A stretch of DNA of 64,000 bases from JALZUV01 sp963837025 (GTDB lineage Bacteria; Pseudomonadota; Alphaproteobacteria; Rickettsiales; JALZUV01): contig CAWILT010000001.1 in assembly GCA_963837025.1 (NCBI GenBank), forward strand, positions 372,001 through 436,000. Direction: 5' to 3'. A program made the position numbers and the translations under genes. Shown here one piece after another: positions 16,308 through 23,942 of the stretch. Positions within the stretch are counted from its first letter, which is position 1, and the number at the start of each line of letters is the position of its first letter. The notes beneath the pieces were generated by a model. It worked only from the letters and a program-made list of their open reading frames with translations, ran no database searches and was not told the origin of the DNA.

Positions 16308-17387
16308 ATGCTAGATTTCCTGAATACAATTTTTGTTGAAAATGTGATACTTGTCATTTTAATAGCATCGCTAATTTTCACAGTGGTTTTTGGATTTATG
16401 AGAATTAAAAGCCATGCAAATGGGGCGGGTGAATTTAGTTTTATATTTTTATTTCTTAAGTACGCGCAAAAACCATTAGCCATATTAACAATTTGTGTTT
16501 TTGCTAGCGTCATTTTAACTCAAAGCCAATTCACTGATATTGAAATTTCGCAAACGATATCAAAATATTTGAATCGCGCGTTTATTATAATTATTACATG
16601 GATTGTTATTTGTGGAATGCGAGCGTTTCGCGATAAGTCTTTACGTGGCTATGATATTAGCACCGCAGATAACCTCTATGCACGTAAACGTCACACCCAA
16701 CTTAATGTGCTTTATCGTGTATTAGTATTTATCGTTATTCTAATTAGCATATCGCTTGTGTTGATGACATTTGATGGAGTGACGGATATTGGCAAAAGCT
16801 TGCTTGCATCAGCAGGTGTAGCGGGAATTATATTGGGCTTTGCCGCTCAAAAAACCATTGGTAGCGTATTTGCTGGCATTCAAATAGCCATTACTCAGCC
16901 TATTCGCATTGAAGATGCAGTTGTTGTTGAGGGTGAGTGGGGGTGGATCGAAGAAATAACACTAACCTACATCGTTATCCGCATTTGGGATTTGCGCCGT
17001 CTAATCGTGCCCATAACCTATTTTATTGAAACTCCTTTCCAGAATTGGACGCGCAATGAAGCCGAAATCATTGGGACAGTGGTTATAAATACTGATTATA
17101 ACGTGCCCGTTGATGAAATGCGAAAAGAGCTAGATCGTTTGCTTGAAAGCACCGATTTATGGAATGGGCGTGTAAAAGTGCTGCAAGTGATTGATACTAC
17201 TGAATCAACCGTAACTTTACGCGCCTTGATGACTGGCAAAAACTCACCCACCACATGGGATTTACGCTGCTTTGTGCGCGAAGGACTCATCAAATGGTTG
17301 GGCGAGAATTATCCAGAGGCTTTACCGCGCACTCGCGTAAAAATAGAAAATATACAACCCAATGAACCTTTAGGTAAGAATATTTAA
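16308..17387 (+). CDS. MscS-family mechanosensitive ion channel
   Basis: The 359 aa protein has four or so N-terminal membrane helices and a pore-lining helix (KSLLASAGVAGIILGFAAQKTIGSVFAG). The conserved beta domain follows (QPIRIEDAVVVEGEWGWIEEIT, then RRLIVPITYFIETPFQNWTR). This is the MscS core architecture, larger than E. coli MscS (286 aa) because of extra N-terminal helices. Such channels open on membrane tension to release solutes after osmotic downshift. Its 3' end overlaps the convergent PRC-barrel gene by 18 bases. Confidence 0.88.
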   Translation: MLDFLNTIFVENVILVILIASLIFTVVFGFMRIKSHANGAGEFSFIFLFLKYAQKPLAILTICVFASVILTQSQFTDIEISQTISKYLNRAFIIIITWIVICGMRAFRDKSLRGYDISTADNLYARKRHTQLNVLYRVLVFIVILISISLVLMTFDGVTDIGKSLLASAGVAGIILGFAAQKTIGSVFAGIQIAITQPIRIEDAVVVEGEWGWIEEITLTYIVIRIWDLRRLIVPITYFIETPFQNWTRNEAEIIGTVVINTDYNVPVDEMRKELDRLLESTDLWNGRVKVLQVIDTTESTVTLRALMTGKNSPTTWDLRCFVREGLIKWLGENYPEALPRTRVKIENIQPNEPLGKNI

Positions 17388-17762
17388 GCTAACACCCTTA
17401 TAATAGTCTTTATGTTCCGTAACAAACCGTGGATCGGCAAAGTCGGGTAGGGCATTGCGTGCAAATCCTGGGGCAGCTTTTAAAAACGCTTCATCCACAT
17501 GTAACAGAAAATGGCTTTGCGTACGGTTTAAATCTTCCATGTAAAATGCATCATACGGCACTGCAAATAACTTTTCTGCATATTCAGGCCCAAAATCACC
17601 GGGGTATGATAAAAGTAAATAAGCCACTTCGCCATAGCGTTTGTGAATCACTAATTCAACAATCTCGCCGCAATTTTCGCCCTTACTATTATGCACTTCC
17701 GCTCCTACAATATCCGTTGAGCGTACAGGAATTTTAGCAGGTTCAATCGTGGTAAGACTCAT
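17370..17762 (-). CDS. PRC-barrel domain protein
   Basis: The 130 aa protein has an N-terminal PRC-barrel (STDIVGAEVHNSKGENCGEIVELVIHK..GEVAYLLLSYPG), the beta-barrel found in RimM and photosynthetic reaction centre H subunits. A C-terminal tail has DLNRTQSHFLLHVDEAFLKAAPGF. Small stand-alone members bind proteins or RNA and their roles are mostly unknown. The start overlaps the stop of the Trm112 gene by 4 bases, so the two are likely co-transcribed. Confidence 0.72.
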   Translation of the reverse strand: MSLTTIEPAKIPVRSTDIVGAEVHNSKGENCGEIVELVIHKRYGEVAYLLLSYPGDFGPEYAEKLFAVPYDAFYMEDLNRTQSHFLLHVDEAFLKAAPGFARNALPDFADPRFVTEHKDYYKGVSLNILT

Positions 17763-17941
17763 ATATCCTCAATTTTTCTGGCTTCACTCACGAGCATAAT
17801 AGGAATTCCATTACGAATAGGATACGCTAAAGCCGAATCCTTGCATCGCAACTCCTGAGCGGTTTCATCATAGGAAAGCGCCGCTTTACTTAAAGGACAG
17901 ACAAGAATCTCTAGCAATTTTTCATCAAATTTTGTTTTCAT
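17759..17941 (-). CDS. Trm112 family protein (YcaR-like)
   Basis: The start at ATG 17941 gives 60 aa. The sequence LLEILVCPLSKAALSYDETAQELRC, then YPIRNGIPIMLVSEARKI, is the standard bacterial Trm112 pattern. Eukaryotic Trm112 activates methyltransferases; bacterial homologues are uncharacterised but widespread. The usual second zinc-binding Cys of CP.C is Ser here (CPLSK). It overlaps the PRC-barrel gene by 4 bases. A strong hairpin (17943-17981) ends one base before its ATG. Confidence 0.85.
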   Translation of the reverse strand: MKTKFDEKLLEILVCPLSKAALSYDETAQELRCKDSALAYPIRNGIPIMLVSEARKIEDI

Positions 17942-17942
17942 T

Positions 17943-17981
17943 CCCACTTTCTAACATCATTTATAAAAATGATAAAGTGGG
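17943..17981 (-). promoter_or_regulatory. Long hairpin immediately upstream of the Trm112 start
   Basis: CCCACTTT (17943-17950) pairs with AAAGTGGG (17974-17981), and inside this ATCATTT (17956-17962) pairs with AAATGAT (17967-17973) around an ATAA loop, leaving a one-sided CTAAC bulge. As RNA on the minus strand it ends one base from the Trm112 ATG and would cover its ribosome-binding region. No T-run follows on either strand, so a terminator is less likely. Confidence 0.5.
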
Positions 17982-17983
17982 GC

Positions 17984-18011
17984 TTGCAATGCAAATTGAT
18001 TTAGTTATATT
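17984..18011 (+). promoter_or_regulatory. Putative promoter of tRNA-Gly
   Basis: TTGCAA (17984-17989) and TATATT (18006-18011) are separated by 16 bases. They lie 21 bases before the tRNA, the expected position for a sigma-70 promoter of a single tRNA gene. Confidence 0.5.
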
Positions 18012-18032
18012 TCGCGAGTAAATTTCACCCAA

Positions 18033-18107
18033 GCGGGTGTAGCTCAGTGGTAGAGCACTTCGTTGCCAACGAAGATGTCGAGAGTTCGAATCTCTTCACC
18101 CGCTCCA
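18033..18107 (+). tRNA. tRNA-Gly (anticodon GCC)
   Basis: The 75-base gene folds as a cloverleaf. Acceptor GCGGGTG pairs with CACCCGC, the D-arm has AGCTCAGTGGTAGAGC, and the anticodon stem/loop CTTCGTTGCCAACGAAG carries GCC. The T-arm has GAGAGTTCGAATCTCTTC, and CCA is encoded. It reads codons GGC and GGU. Confidence 0.97.
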
Positions 18108-18119
18108 ATTTCTTTTATT

Positions 18120-18410
18120 TTATTTCATCCATAAAATATGTGATTGCTGAGTGCTTATATCTTTTACATATAGTTCACTGCCGCCAAAATTATGATTGAT
18201 GCTAAGTATGATGTATTTAGCACTATATTGATCATCATGGCTTATAATAAAAACTTCTTCATTAACTTTGATTATGGCTTTTTCATCGATAGAAACGCGA
18301 GAAGAATCATCCGCTTTAATTCCTTCCCATGCTAAAACTGTCTGAGGGATTAAAACAAATGCAAATATATGTAATAATATAAGTGTTTTTAAAATGTTAC
18401 GTGCTTTCAC
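18120..18410 (-). CDS. Small secreted protein (DUF5334-like), 96 aa
   Basis: A clear signal peptide (ILKTLILLHIFAFVLIPQTVLA) is followed by a mature WEGIKADDSSRVSIDEKAIIKVNEEVFI..H and a C-terminal ELYVKDISTQQSHI. The WEG.D...G..V.I....V.....I..YD pattern resembles DUF5334, a small periplasmic protein family of unknown role. It is convergent with tRNA-Gly and divergent from the hydrolase at 18439 with only 28 bases between starts, so their promoters must overlap. Confidence 0.6.
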   Translation of the reverse strand: MKARNILKTLILLHIFAFVLIPQTVLAWEGIKADDSSRVSIDEKAIIKVNEEVFIISHDDQYSAKYIILSINHNFGGSELYVKDISTQQSHILWMK

Positions 18411-18438
18411 AGTTAAAATTTTGTTATAACTGATATAT

Positions 18439-19350
18439 ATGACATTTGATAGCCAGCTTTTATCTTCAACAATCCCATTTCGAGAATATGTGCCTCAATC
18501 TTATTCAGTAATTAAGGATGGGGTATTTCCTAGCGGTGTATCTGAGAATATTTATTCTGGTTGGATTGAAAAATTTAACCAGAACCAAACCGTTCAAGCG
18601 AAAGAATTTACCTATTCTAGCGATGGCTATAATATCAAAGCGTATTATCTTTACCCTAATGAGGTTCCTAATAAAGGACTGCCACTTGTCCTATTTAACA
18701 GAGGCGGGCGAGGTAAATATGGTATGATAAATGTGCTAACTATCAATAACTTACTTGCCCCTCTCGTTTTAAAAGGCTATATTATATTAGCCAGCCAATA
18801 TCGTGGAACGGATGGCGGGGAAGGCGCTGATGAATTTGGCGGAGCTGAGGTTCAGGACATTGTAGAGCTCTATAATTTACGCCATCAGTTGAAACATTGG
18901 GATGGTAAAAATATTTATATGTTTGGCTGGTCACGCGGAGGAATGTCTACGCTATTAGCGCTAAAGAACGGAGTTGAGGTTAATGCTATTGCGCTAGGTG
19001 CGCCTCTGATTGATCTTACATTATCTACTGATGATAACGCAAAACGGGAAGAATGGTTAATGCGGGTTTTACCTGATTATAAAGAGCAGGGGTTTAAAGC
19101 TTTAGAAGATAGATCAGCACCATATTGGATAAATAAATTAAATTATACACCCACATTACTCATGCATGGAGATGCGGATAACGATGTGAATATTGCGCAT
19201 TCAAGGCAATTCAATCAACTGCTTATACGAAAACAAACGCCTACAAAATTAATTGAGTATGAAGGCGGCAACCATTATTTAAATCGCCAGCGCGATGATG
19301 TAATGGAAAATATTCATCAATGGTTTAATACTTACCAGTCGCGCCAATAG
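18439..19350 (+). CDS. Alpha/beta hydrolase, prolyl oligopeptidase (S9)-like
   Basis: The 303 aa protein has no signal peptide. It contains an oxyanion strand region (LPLVLFNRGGRGKYG), YRGTDGGEGADEFGG, the nucleophile elbow FGWSRGGMS (GxSxGG), an acid in LLMHGDADNDVN and the catalytic His in YEGGNHYL. This is the S9/dienelactone hydrolase fold without the beta-propeller. It probably hydrolyses a peptide or ester; the substrate is unknown. A TATAAC box eight bases before the ATG suggests a very short or absent leader. A terminator-like hairpin follows at 19377. Confidence 0.78.
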   Translation: MTFDSQLLSSTIPFREYVPQSYSVIKDGVFPSGVSENIYSGWIEKFNQNQTVQAKEFTYSSDGYNIKAYYLYPNEVPNKGLPLVLFNRGGRGKYGMINVLTINNLLAPLVLKGYIILASQYRGTDGGEGADEFGGAEVQDIVELYNLRHQLKHWDGKNIYMFGWSRGGMSTLLALKNGVEVNAIALGAPLIDLTLSTDDNAKREEWLMRVLPDYKEQGFKALEDRSAPYWINKLNYTPTLLMHGDADNDVNIAHSRQFNQLLIRKQTPTKLIEYEGGNHYLNRQRDDVMENIHQWFNTYQSRQ

Positions 19351-19376
19351 GGGCTATATTTACAAACCCTATAATT

Positions 19377-19404
19377 GTTCTATAATTTATATTATGGAAC
19401 TTTT
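19377..19404 (+). terminator. Rho-independent terminator of the S9-like hydrolase gene
   Basis: GTTCTATAA (19377-19385) pairs with TTATGGAAC (19392-19400), nine pairs including one G-U, with a six-base TTTATA loop and then TTTT. It sits between the convergent hydrolase and pheA genes, 26 bases past the hydrolase stop. Confidence 0.6.
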
Positions 19405-19409
19405 ATATA

Positions 19410-20273
19410 TTATAAAGCACTGCTAGTGCGGTCTTTATCAGCAGGATAAACACCAAGAATAGTTACTTTTTGTGTAAAGAAACTCAATTCATCTAATGCA
19501 TTTTGCACGGGAATTTCGCTCGGCTTGCCCTCAAATGTCATTAAAAATTGTGCAGTTGGCGCCACACCGCTTGAAATGTAACTCTCTAATTTAACCATAT
19601 TCACTTTATTCGTAGCAAATCCGCCAAGCGCCTTATAGAGCGCCGATGGTATATTACGTAATTCAAATAGAATCGATGTTAAAATATTATCAACACCATC
19701 TAATTCTTCCTCATCCAACAGATCTATTGCTACTTTAATGAAAGTGGTAATATTAATATTATTATCCTGCATATCGCTTTTCAGCGGTTCTAAGCCATAT
19801 AATTCTGCAGCTAAATCAGTACATAAAGCCGCCTTGCTCTTATCTGCCCACTTAGAAACATTTAATGCAGCACCTGCCGTGTTTGAGCTGGCGCAAGGCA
19901 CTGCTTTGAGTTTTTGAAGGTTTCCTTTACATTGCATCAAAGCCTGTGGATGCGAATAAACTTCTTTAATATCAACTAATTGCGCGCCTTTAATGCCAGC
20001 TAATGTATGTTTCACTGCAAGAAAATGCTCACCAACAATATGTAGTCCCATTTGTGGCAAAAGGTTATGGATTTCAGCTACACGACCCGCATGTGAGTTT
20101 TCGATAGGCACCAACCCCCTACTCGCTTTTCCTTCACGCACCGCTAAGAATACATCATCAAATGTGTCACACGGCAATGTTTCCATATATGGTTCAGAAA
20201 TTCTGCAAGCTAAATCGGCATTTGCACCAGCAATGCCCATGAAAGCAATGATATTCTTTGAATTTTTCGTCAT
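19410..20273 (-). CDS. pheA: Prephenate dehydratase
   Basis: ATG 20273 is chosen over an upstream TTG because AAAGGA precedes it; the product is 287 aa. It converts prephenate to phenylpyruvate in phenylalanine synthesis. Evidence is the N-terminal FMGIAGANADLAC, PCDTFDDVFLAVREGKA, GLVPIENSHAGRV and YSHPQALMQC, then a C-terminal ACT regulatory domain (FELRNIPSALYKALGGFATNKVNMVKLES). This is the standard monofunctional alphaproteobacterial form. One oddity is that the catalytic Thr-Arg-Phe motif (usually NITRF) reads NITTF, replacing the Arg. Activity should therefore be questioned. Confidence 0.9.
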   Translation of the reverse strand: MTKNSKNIIAFMGIAGANADLACRISEPYMETLPCDTFDDVFLAVREGKASRGLVPIENSHAGRVAEIHNLLPQMGLHIVGEHFLAVKHTLAGIKGAQLVDIKEVYSHPQALMQCKGNLQKLKAVPCASSNTAGAALNVSKWADKSKAALCTDLAAELYGLEPLKSDMQDNNINITTFIKVAIDLLDEEELDGVDNILTSILFELRNIPSALYKALGGFATNKVNMVKLESYISSGVAPTAQFLMTFEGKPSEIPVQNALDELSFFTQKVTILGVYPADKDRTSSAL

Positions 20274-20346
20274 TTGTTTGGAGTATCCTTTAAATAATGT
20301 TATTGCCAATTATTACGCTTAATCCTAGCACAAATTGGAGTTTATT

Positions 20347-21510
20347 ATGGATAATAAGACCAAATATACACAAGTTGGACGCGATCCATTTAATCATGGC
20401 CGTGTGGTTAATGCACCTCCCATGCGTGGCTCTACCATTTTATTTAAAGATTTCGCTGAATATCAAAAATCGCGAATTGGCCAGTTGGGCACTGCCTCTT
20501 ATGGCCGATATGGCAATTGTGTAACGGAAAAAATTTGTAGCGATTTAGCCGATCTTTTTAAAGCAGAAGGCGTTGCACTAACCGGCTGCGGCAATTCAGC
20601 ATTCGCAACAGCTTTACTTGGCTTGTTAAGCAATGGTGATCACTTATTGATTGCAGATACTGTTTACGAACCAACACGCCATTTTTGTACCAAAGAATTA
20701 AGTAGGCTTGGCATTGAAATTACTTTCTATAAGCCTGATTTAGGCAGCGATATTGAAGCATTAGTGCAACCCAATACAAAGGTAATATTTGCAGAAAGCC
20801 CTGGATCGCTCACCTTTGAAGTGCAAGATATTCGCGCTTTAGCCGATGTTGCGCATAAGCATAACGCTTTGTTAATGCTTGATAATACCTATGGCACACC
20901 TCTATTATGCGAGCCTTTTTCTTTAGGGGTTGATGTGTGGATTGCTTCAGCTAGTAAATATCTATCTGGCCATTCTGATTTATTGATGGGCATTATATGC
21001 GCCAACGCAAAAACATGGCCAATTATTCAGCGTGCTCACCGTAGCATTGGAGCTAACGCAGGCAGTGAAGAAATTTATTTGATGATGCGCGGTATGCGAA
21101 CGCTGGGGGTGCGCATGCCAGCTCACGAAAAATCAGCGTTAGAAGTAGCAGAATGGCTTAAAAAGCAGCCTGAAATTACACAAATCTTACATCCTGCATT
21201 TGAATCCTGCCCCGGTCATGCTTTTTGGAAACGTGACTTTAAAGGCAGCAATGGCTTATTTGCATTCCGAACACAAACGCTAAATGATAATCAAATTGCT
21301 GCATTTGTTGACAATCTACACCATTTTGGAATGGGGTGGAGTTGGGGTGGCTATGAGAGCTTAATTTTGCCTTTATGGCTGAACAACATACGCACAGCGG
21401 GCACTCAAGGCGAGGGCCAATTGTTTAGAGTGCATATCGGATTAGAGGCAATAGAGGATTTAATTTCCGATTTAGAAAATGGATTTAAAGCTTTACGTTC
21501 ATCTACTTAG
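20347..21510 (+). CDS. metC: Cystathionine beta-lyase (Cys/Met metabolism PLP enzyme)
   Basis: The start is ATG 20347, seven bases after GGAG; product 387 aa. PLP-binding features are TGCGNSAFATALLGLL, LLMLDNTYGTPLLCEP and the lysine motif SASKYLSGHSDLLMG. The Tyr/Trp-rich C-terminal segment (FGMGWSWGGYESLILP) is characteristic of MetC-type beta-lyases rather than gamma-synthases. It would cleave cystathionine to homocysteine, pyruvate and ammonia. It is divergent from pheA with a 73-base gap; its 3' end overlaps convergent znuB by 8 bases. Confidence 0.88.
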   Translation: MDNKTKYTQVGRDPFNHGRVVNAPPMRGSTILFKDFAEYQKSRIGQLGTASYGRYGNCVTEKICSDLADLFKAEGVALTGCGNSAFATALLGLLSNGDHLLIADTVYEPTRHFCTKELSRLGIEITFYKPDLGSDIEALVQPNTKVIFAESPGSLTFEVQDIRALADVAHKHNALLMLDNTYGTPLLCEPFSLGVDVWIASASKYLSGHSDLLMGIICANAKTWPIIQRAHRSIGANAGSEEIYLMMRGMRTLGVRMPAHEKSALEVAEWLKKQPEITQILHPAFESCPGHAFWKRDFKGSNGLFAFRTQTLNDNQIAAFVDNLHHFGMGWSWGGYESLILPLWLNNIRTAGTQGEGQLFRVHIGLEAIEDLISDLENGFKALRSST

Positions 21511-22294
21511 TAAATACAGCACGATAAGCTGCTGAAAAAGAGAATAATATTGCTCCAATTAACACAATTGATGGGCCAGATGGCGTATCCATATAATAAG
21601 AAGATAGCAATCCAAAAGCCACCATACAGATTGCTGAAAACGTAGAAATTATAGCCATTTGAGGAGGGTTATTAACGTAAAACCTTGCGATTGCCGCAGG
21701 CAATATTAGCATGGAGGTTATCAGCAATAATCCAACTAATTTAATACTTATCGCTACCGTCAAGGCCATTAAAATCATTAATAATAAACGCTTCTGCTTT
21801 ACATTAACGCCGCTAACAAGAGCAACGTCCTCGTTTAAAGTGATTAGAATCAAAGATTTCCAGTTTAAGATTAATGTTGTTATGACGCTTATTGATAATA
21901 GGGCAATAAATAATAAATCTGTTTGATTCACAGCTAAAATATCACCAAATAAATACGCCATGAGATCAACTTGTAATTGCGGTATCATCGCCATAATCAC
22001 CACCCCAAGTGCCAACCCGCCATGTGCTGTAATGCCAAGCAATGTGTCTGATGAAAACCGGCTATGCTGATTAGTAAGCGCAATGATAATCGCAATCGAA
22101 ATTGAAATAGGTAATATTGCAATAATTAAGGGAATTTGCCATAGCAACCCGAGCACAACACCTAAGAGCGCAGAATGGGCTAAAGCGTCGCCAAAATAAG
22201 CCATTTTTCGCCATATAACAAAACACCCCAATGGTGCGGTGGATAACGAAAGTAAAGCACCTGCCGCAAATGCATAGAAAAAGAAGCTATCCAT
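21503..22294 (-). CDS. znuB: Zinc ABC transporter permease ZnuB
   Basis: The 263 aa protein has about eight hydrophobic helices and the ABC-3 family hallmarks: LGCFVIWRKMAYFGDALAHSALLGV near the N-terminus and ALTVAISIKLVGLLLITSMLILPAA in the second half. It forms the membrane channel of a high-affinity Zn(II) (or Mn) importer with ZnuC and ZnuA. Its start overlaps the ZnuC stop by 8 bases, so it is translated from the same message. Substrate choice is inferred from the family and the His-rich ZnuC tail. Confidence 0.88.
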   Translation of the reverse strand: MDSFFFYAFAAGALLSLSTAPLGCFVIWRKMAYFGDALAHSALLGVVLGLLWQIPLIIAILPISISIAIIIALTNQHSRFSSDTLLGITAHGGLALGVVIMAMIPQLQVDLMAYLFGDILAVNQTDLLFIALLSISVITTLILNWKSLILITLNEDVALVSGVNVKQKRLLLMILMALTVAISIKLVGLLLITSMLILPAAIARFYVNNPPQMAIISTFSAICMVAFGLLSSYYMDTPSGPSIVLIGAILFSFSAAYRAVFTK

Positions 22295-23084
22295 GATTGT
22301 GCCCTTCTATTTCACAGGTTACCACATCACCACTAGCATTATGATGATGATCATGATGATGCACATAAAGTGCAATTTGGCGGGCAATATCTTCACCGAA
22401 CAAGTTTCTAAAAGCAGGATCTTTACTAACATTTTGGGGCGTTCCTGAACAACAAATATGCCCATTTAAACACACAACGCGGTCTGTATCGGCCATAACC
22501 AGATGTAAATCATGACTTACCATAATAACCGAACAACCCAATGTTTTACTGGCATTACGGATGAGTTTGTAAAGCGAAGCCTGCCCACTAAAATCAACCC
22601 CCTGCACGGGTTCATCTAAAACTAATAACTGAGGGGTATTCAACAATGCTTGTGCTAACAAAACGCGCTGAAGCTCTCCTCCAGACAAATTGCGAAGTTG
22701 CTTTTGCAAGAGATCATTAATTTGCAGTAATTCCGATATTTGCAAAAGATTGGCAAACTTATCCGCTTTTAAATTGAGAAAATACTCCGCAGTAATGGGC
22801 ATGGAAGGGTCAAAATGGATGTGCTGGGGCACATAGCCAACTCTTAAGTTTCGCATTCGGCTAATTTTACCACCATCGGGTCGCGTCAATCCCAATAAAC
22901 AACGCAATAAAGTTGTTTTGCCGCATCCATTCGGCCCAATAAGTGTTACAATTTCATTTTCTTCAATGCGAAAATCTACATTACTAATCAAATTTCGCCC
23001 GCTCATCTTCTTGCTAATAGATGTAGCCTCAATTAGAATACGCGAATTGTTTTTAGCTCTTAATAAAGTAGGTAATTCGTCCAT
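22287..23084 (-). CDS. znuC: Zinc ABC transporter ATP-binding protein ZnuC, with His-rich tail
   Basis: ATG 23084 gives 265 aa; longer starts lack support. Walker A LIGPNGCGKTTLLRCLLG, signature LSGGELQRVLLAQALL, Walker B LLVLDEPVQGVD and switch VSHDLHLV are all intact. It powers zinc import with ZnuB. The C-terminus is histidine-rich (YVHHHDHHHNA and EGHNHG), a probable zinc-binding appendage seen in some ZnuC proteins. The start codon overlaps the znuA start on the opposite strand (CATG), so no dedicated intergenic promoter exists. Confidence 0.9.
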   Translation of the reverse strand: MDELPTLLRAKNNSRILIEATSISKKMSGRNLISNVDFRIEENEIVTLIGPNGCGKTTLLRCLLGLTRPDGGKISRMRNLRVGYVPQHIHFDPSMPITAEYFLNLKADKFANLLQISELLQINDLLQKQLRNLSGGELQRVLLAQALLNTPQLLVLDEPVQGVDFSGQASLYKLIRNASKTLGCSVIMVSHDLHLVMADTDRVVCLNGHICCSGTPQNVSKDPAFRNLFGEDIARQIALYVHHHDHHHNASGDVVTCEIEGHNHG

Positions 23085-23889
23085 GCGCTGTTCTTTACCA
23101 TTATTTATGTTATTAGCATCGTTTTTTTTCAGCCTAAATTGCGCAGCAGCTGAACCAAATCTTACAATCGTTGCCACTATAAAACCAATTCACGCATTGG
23201 TATCCATGGCAACTGAGGAGCTAAATTTAGCGCCGCCACAATTGCTTATTGAAGGCGCTATTGATCCGCATCATTTTAGCTTGCGCCCCTCTCAAGCACG
23301 CATGTTAGAACATGCTACAATAGTATTTGCCGCCAGCCAGCATGTTGAAAATTTTTTGAAAAATGCTGCCGATAATGCACCGTCCAAATATAGCTTCTTA
23401 TTTAATAATGCGCCCTATGGTAAAAATATTAGCCATGGCTGGCTTAGCCCTGGCTTATCGCTCAAAGCATATATTCAAATTTACCAAGCTTTATCAGTTT
23501 ACGCCGCTACTGAACCAAAGCCTTATTCAGAAACGGCCGCTTATAAAAAGTTAAAGCAATGGGGTGACGCATGGCGAACTAAATTCGAAACTTTAGCGGG
23601 CAATACTCTTTATTTAGACACCACTGACGCTGAAATACTCGCTCTTTATGTAGGCATTACGCCAGAGCATCTAAAATTAAAGCAAATCAAACATGGAAAG
23701 CCCGATGATGAAAGGCATTGTATTGCTCAAACCCATGGCAACTCACCGCTTTTAAAACGTTACGCGCAAGAAAATAATTTTAATCTTATCAAGCTTAACT
23801 TAATTGGCACCGATACTGCTGTAGGGTCTGAGCACTACTATAAACTAATGAATGGCCTATTTAAGCAAGTTTATGACTGTTTAACTTGA
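23083..23889 (+). CDS. znuA: Zinc ABC transporter substrate-binding protein ZnuA
   Basis: ATG 23083 gives 268 aa with signal peptide PLFMLLASFFFSLNCAAAEP. The mature part has IVATIKPIHALVSMA, a metal-site IDPHHFSLRPSQARML, and HGWLSPGLSLKAYIQI (usually DPHIWLSP). The usual acidic/His-rich loop is very short and the third histidine is less obvious. It captures periplasmic zinc for ZnuBC. It is divergent from znuC with overlapping start codons, so its promoter must lie inside the znuC coding region. Confidence 0.85.
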   Translation: MRCSLPLFMLLASFFFSLNCAAAEPNLTIVATIKPIHALVSMATEELNLAPPQLLIEGAIDPHHFSLRPSQARMLEHATIVFAASQHVENFLKNAADNAPSKYSFLFNNAPYGKNISHGWLSPGLSLKAYIQIYQALSVYAATEPKPYSETAAYKKLKQWGDAWRTKFETLAGNTLYLDTTDAEILALYVGITPEHLKLKQIKHGKPDDERHCIAQTHGNSPLLKRYAQENNFNLIKLNLIGTDTAVGSEHYYKLMNGLFKQVYDCLT

Positions 23890-23942
23890 CGTTAACCATT
23901 GCCTGCTAAAAGCTAATGATTCACATTTAGGAGAATTAAATT

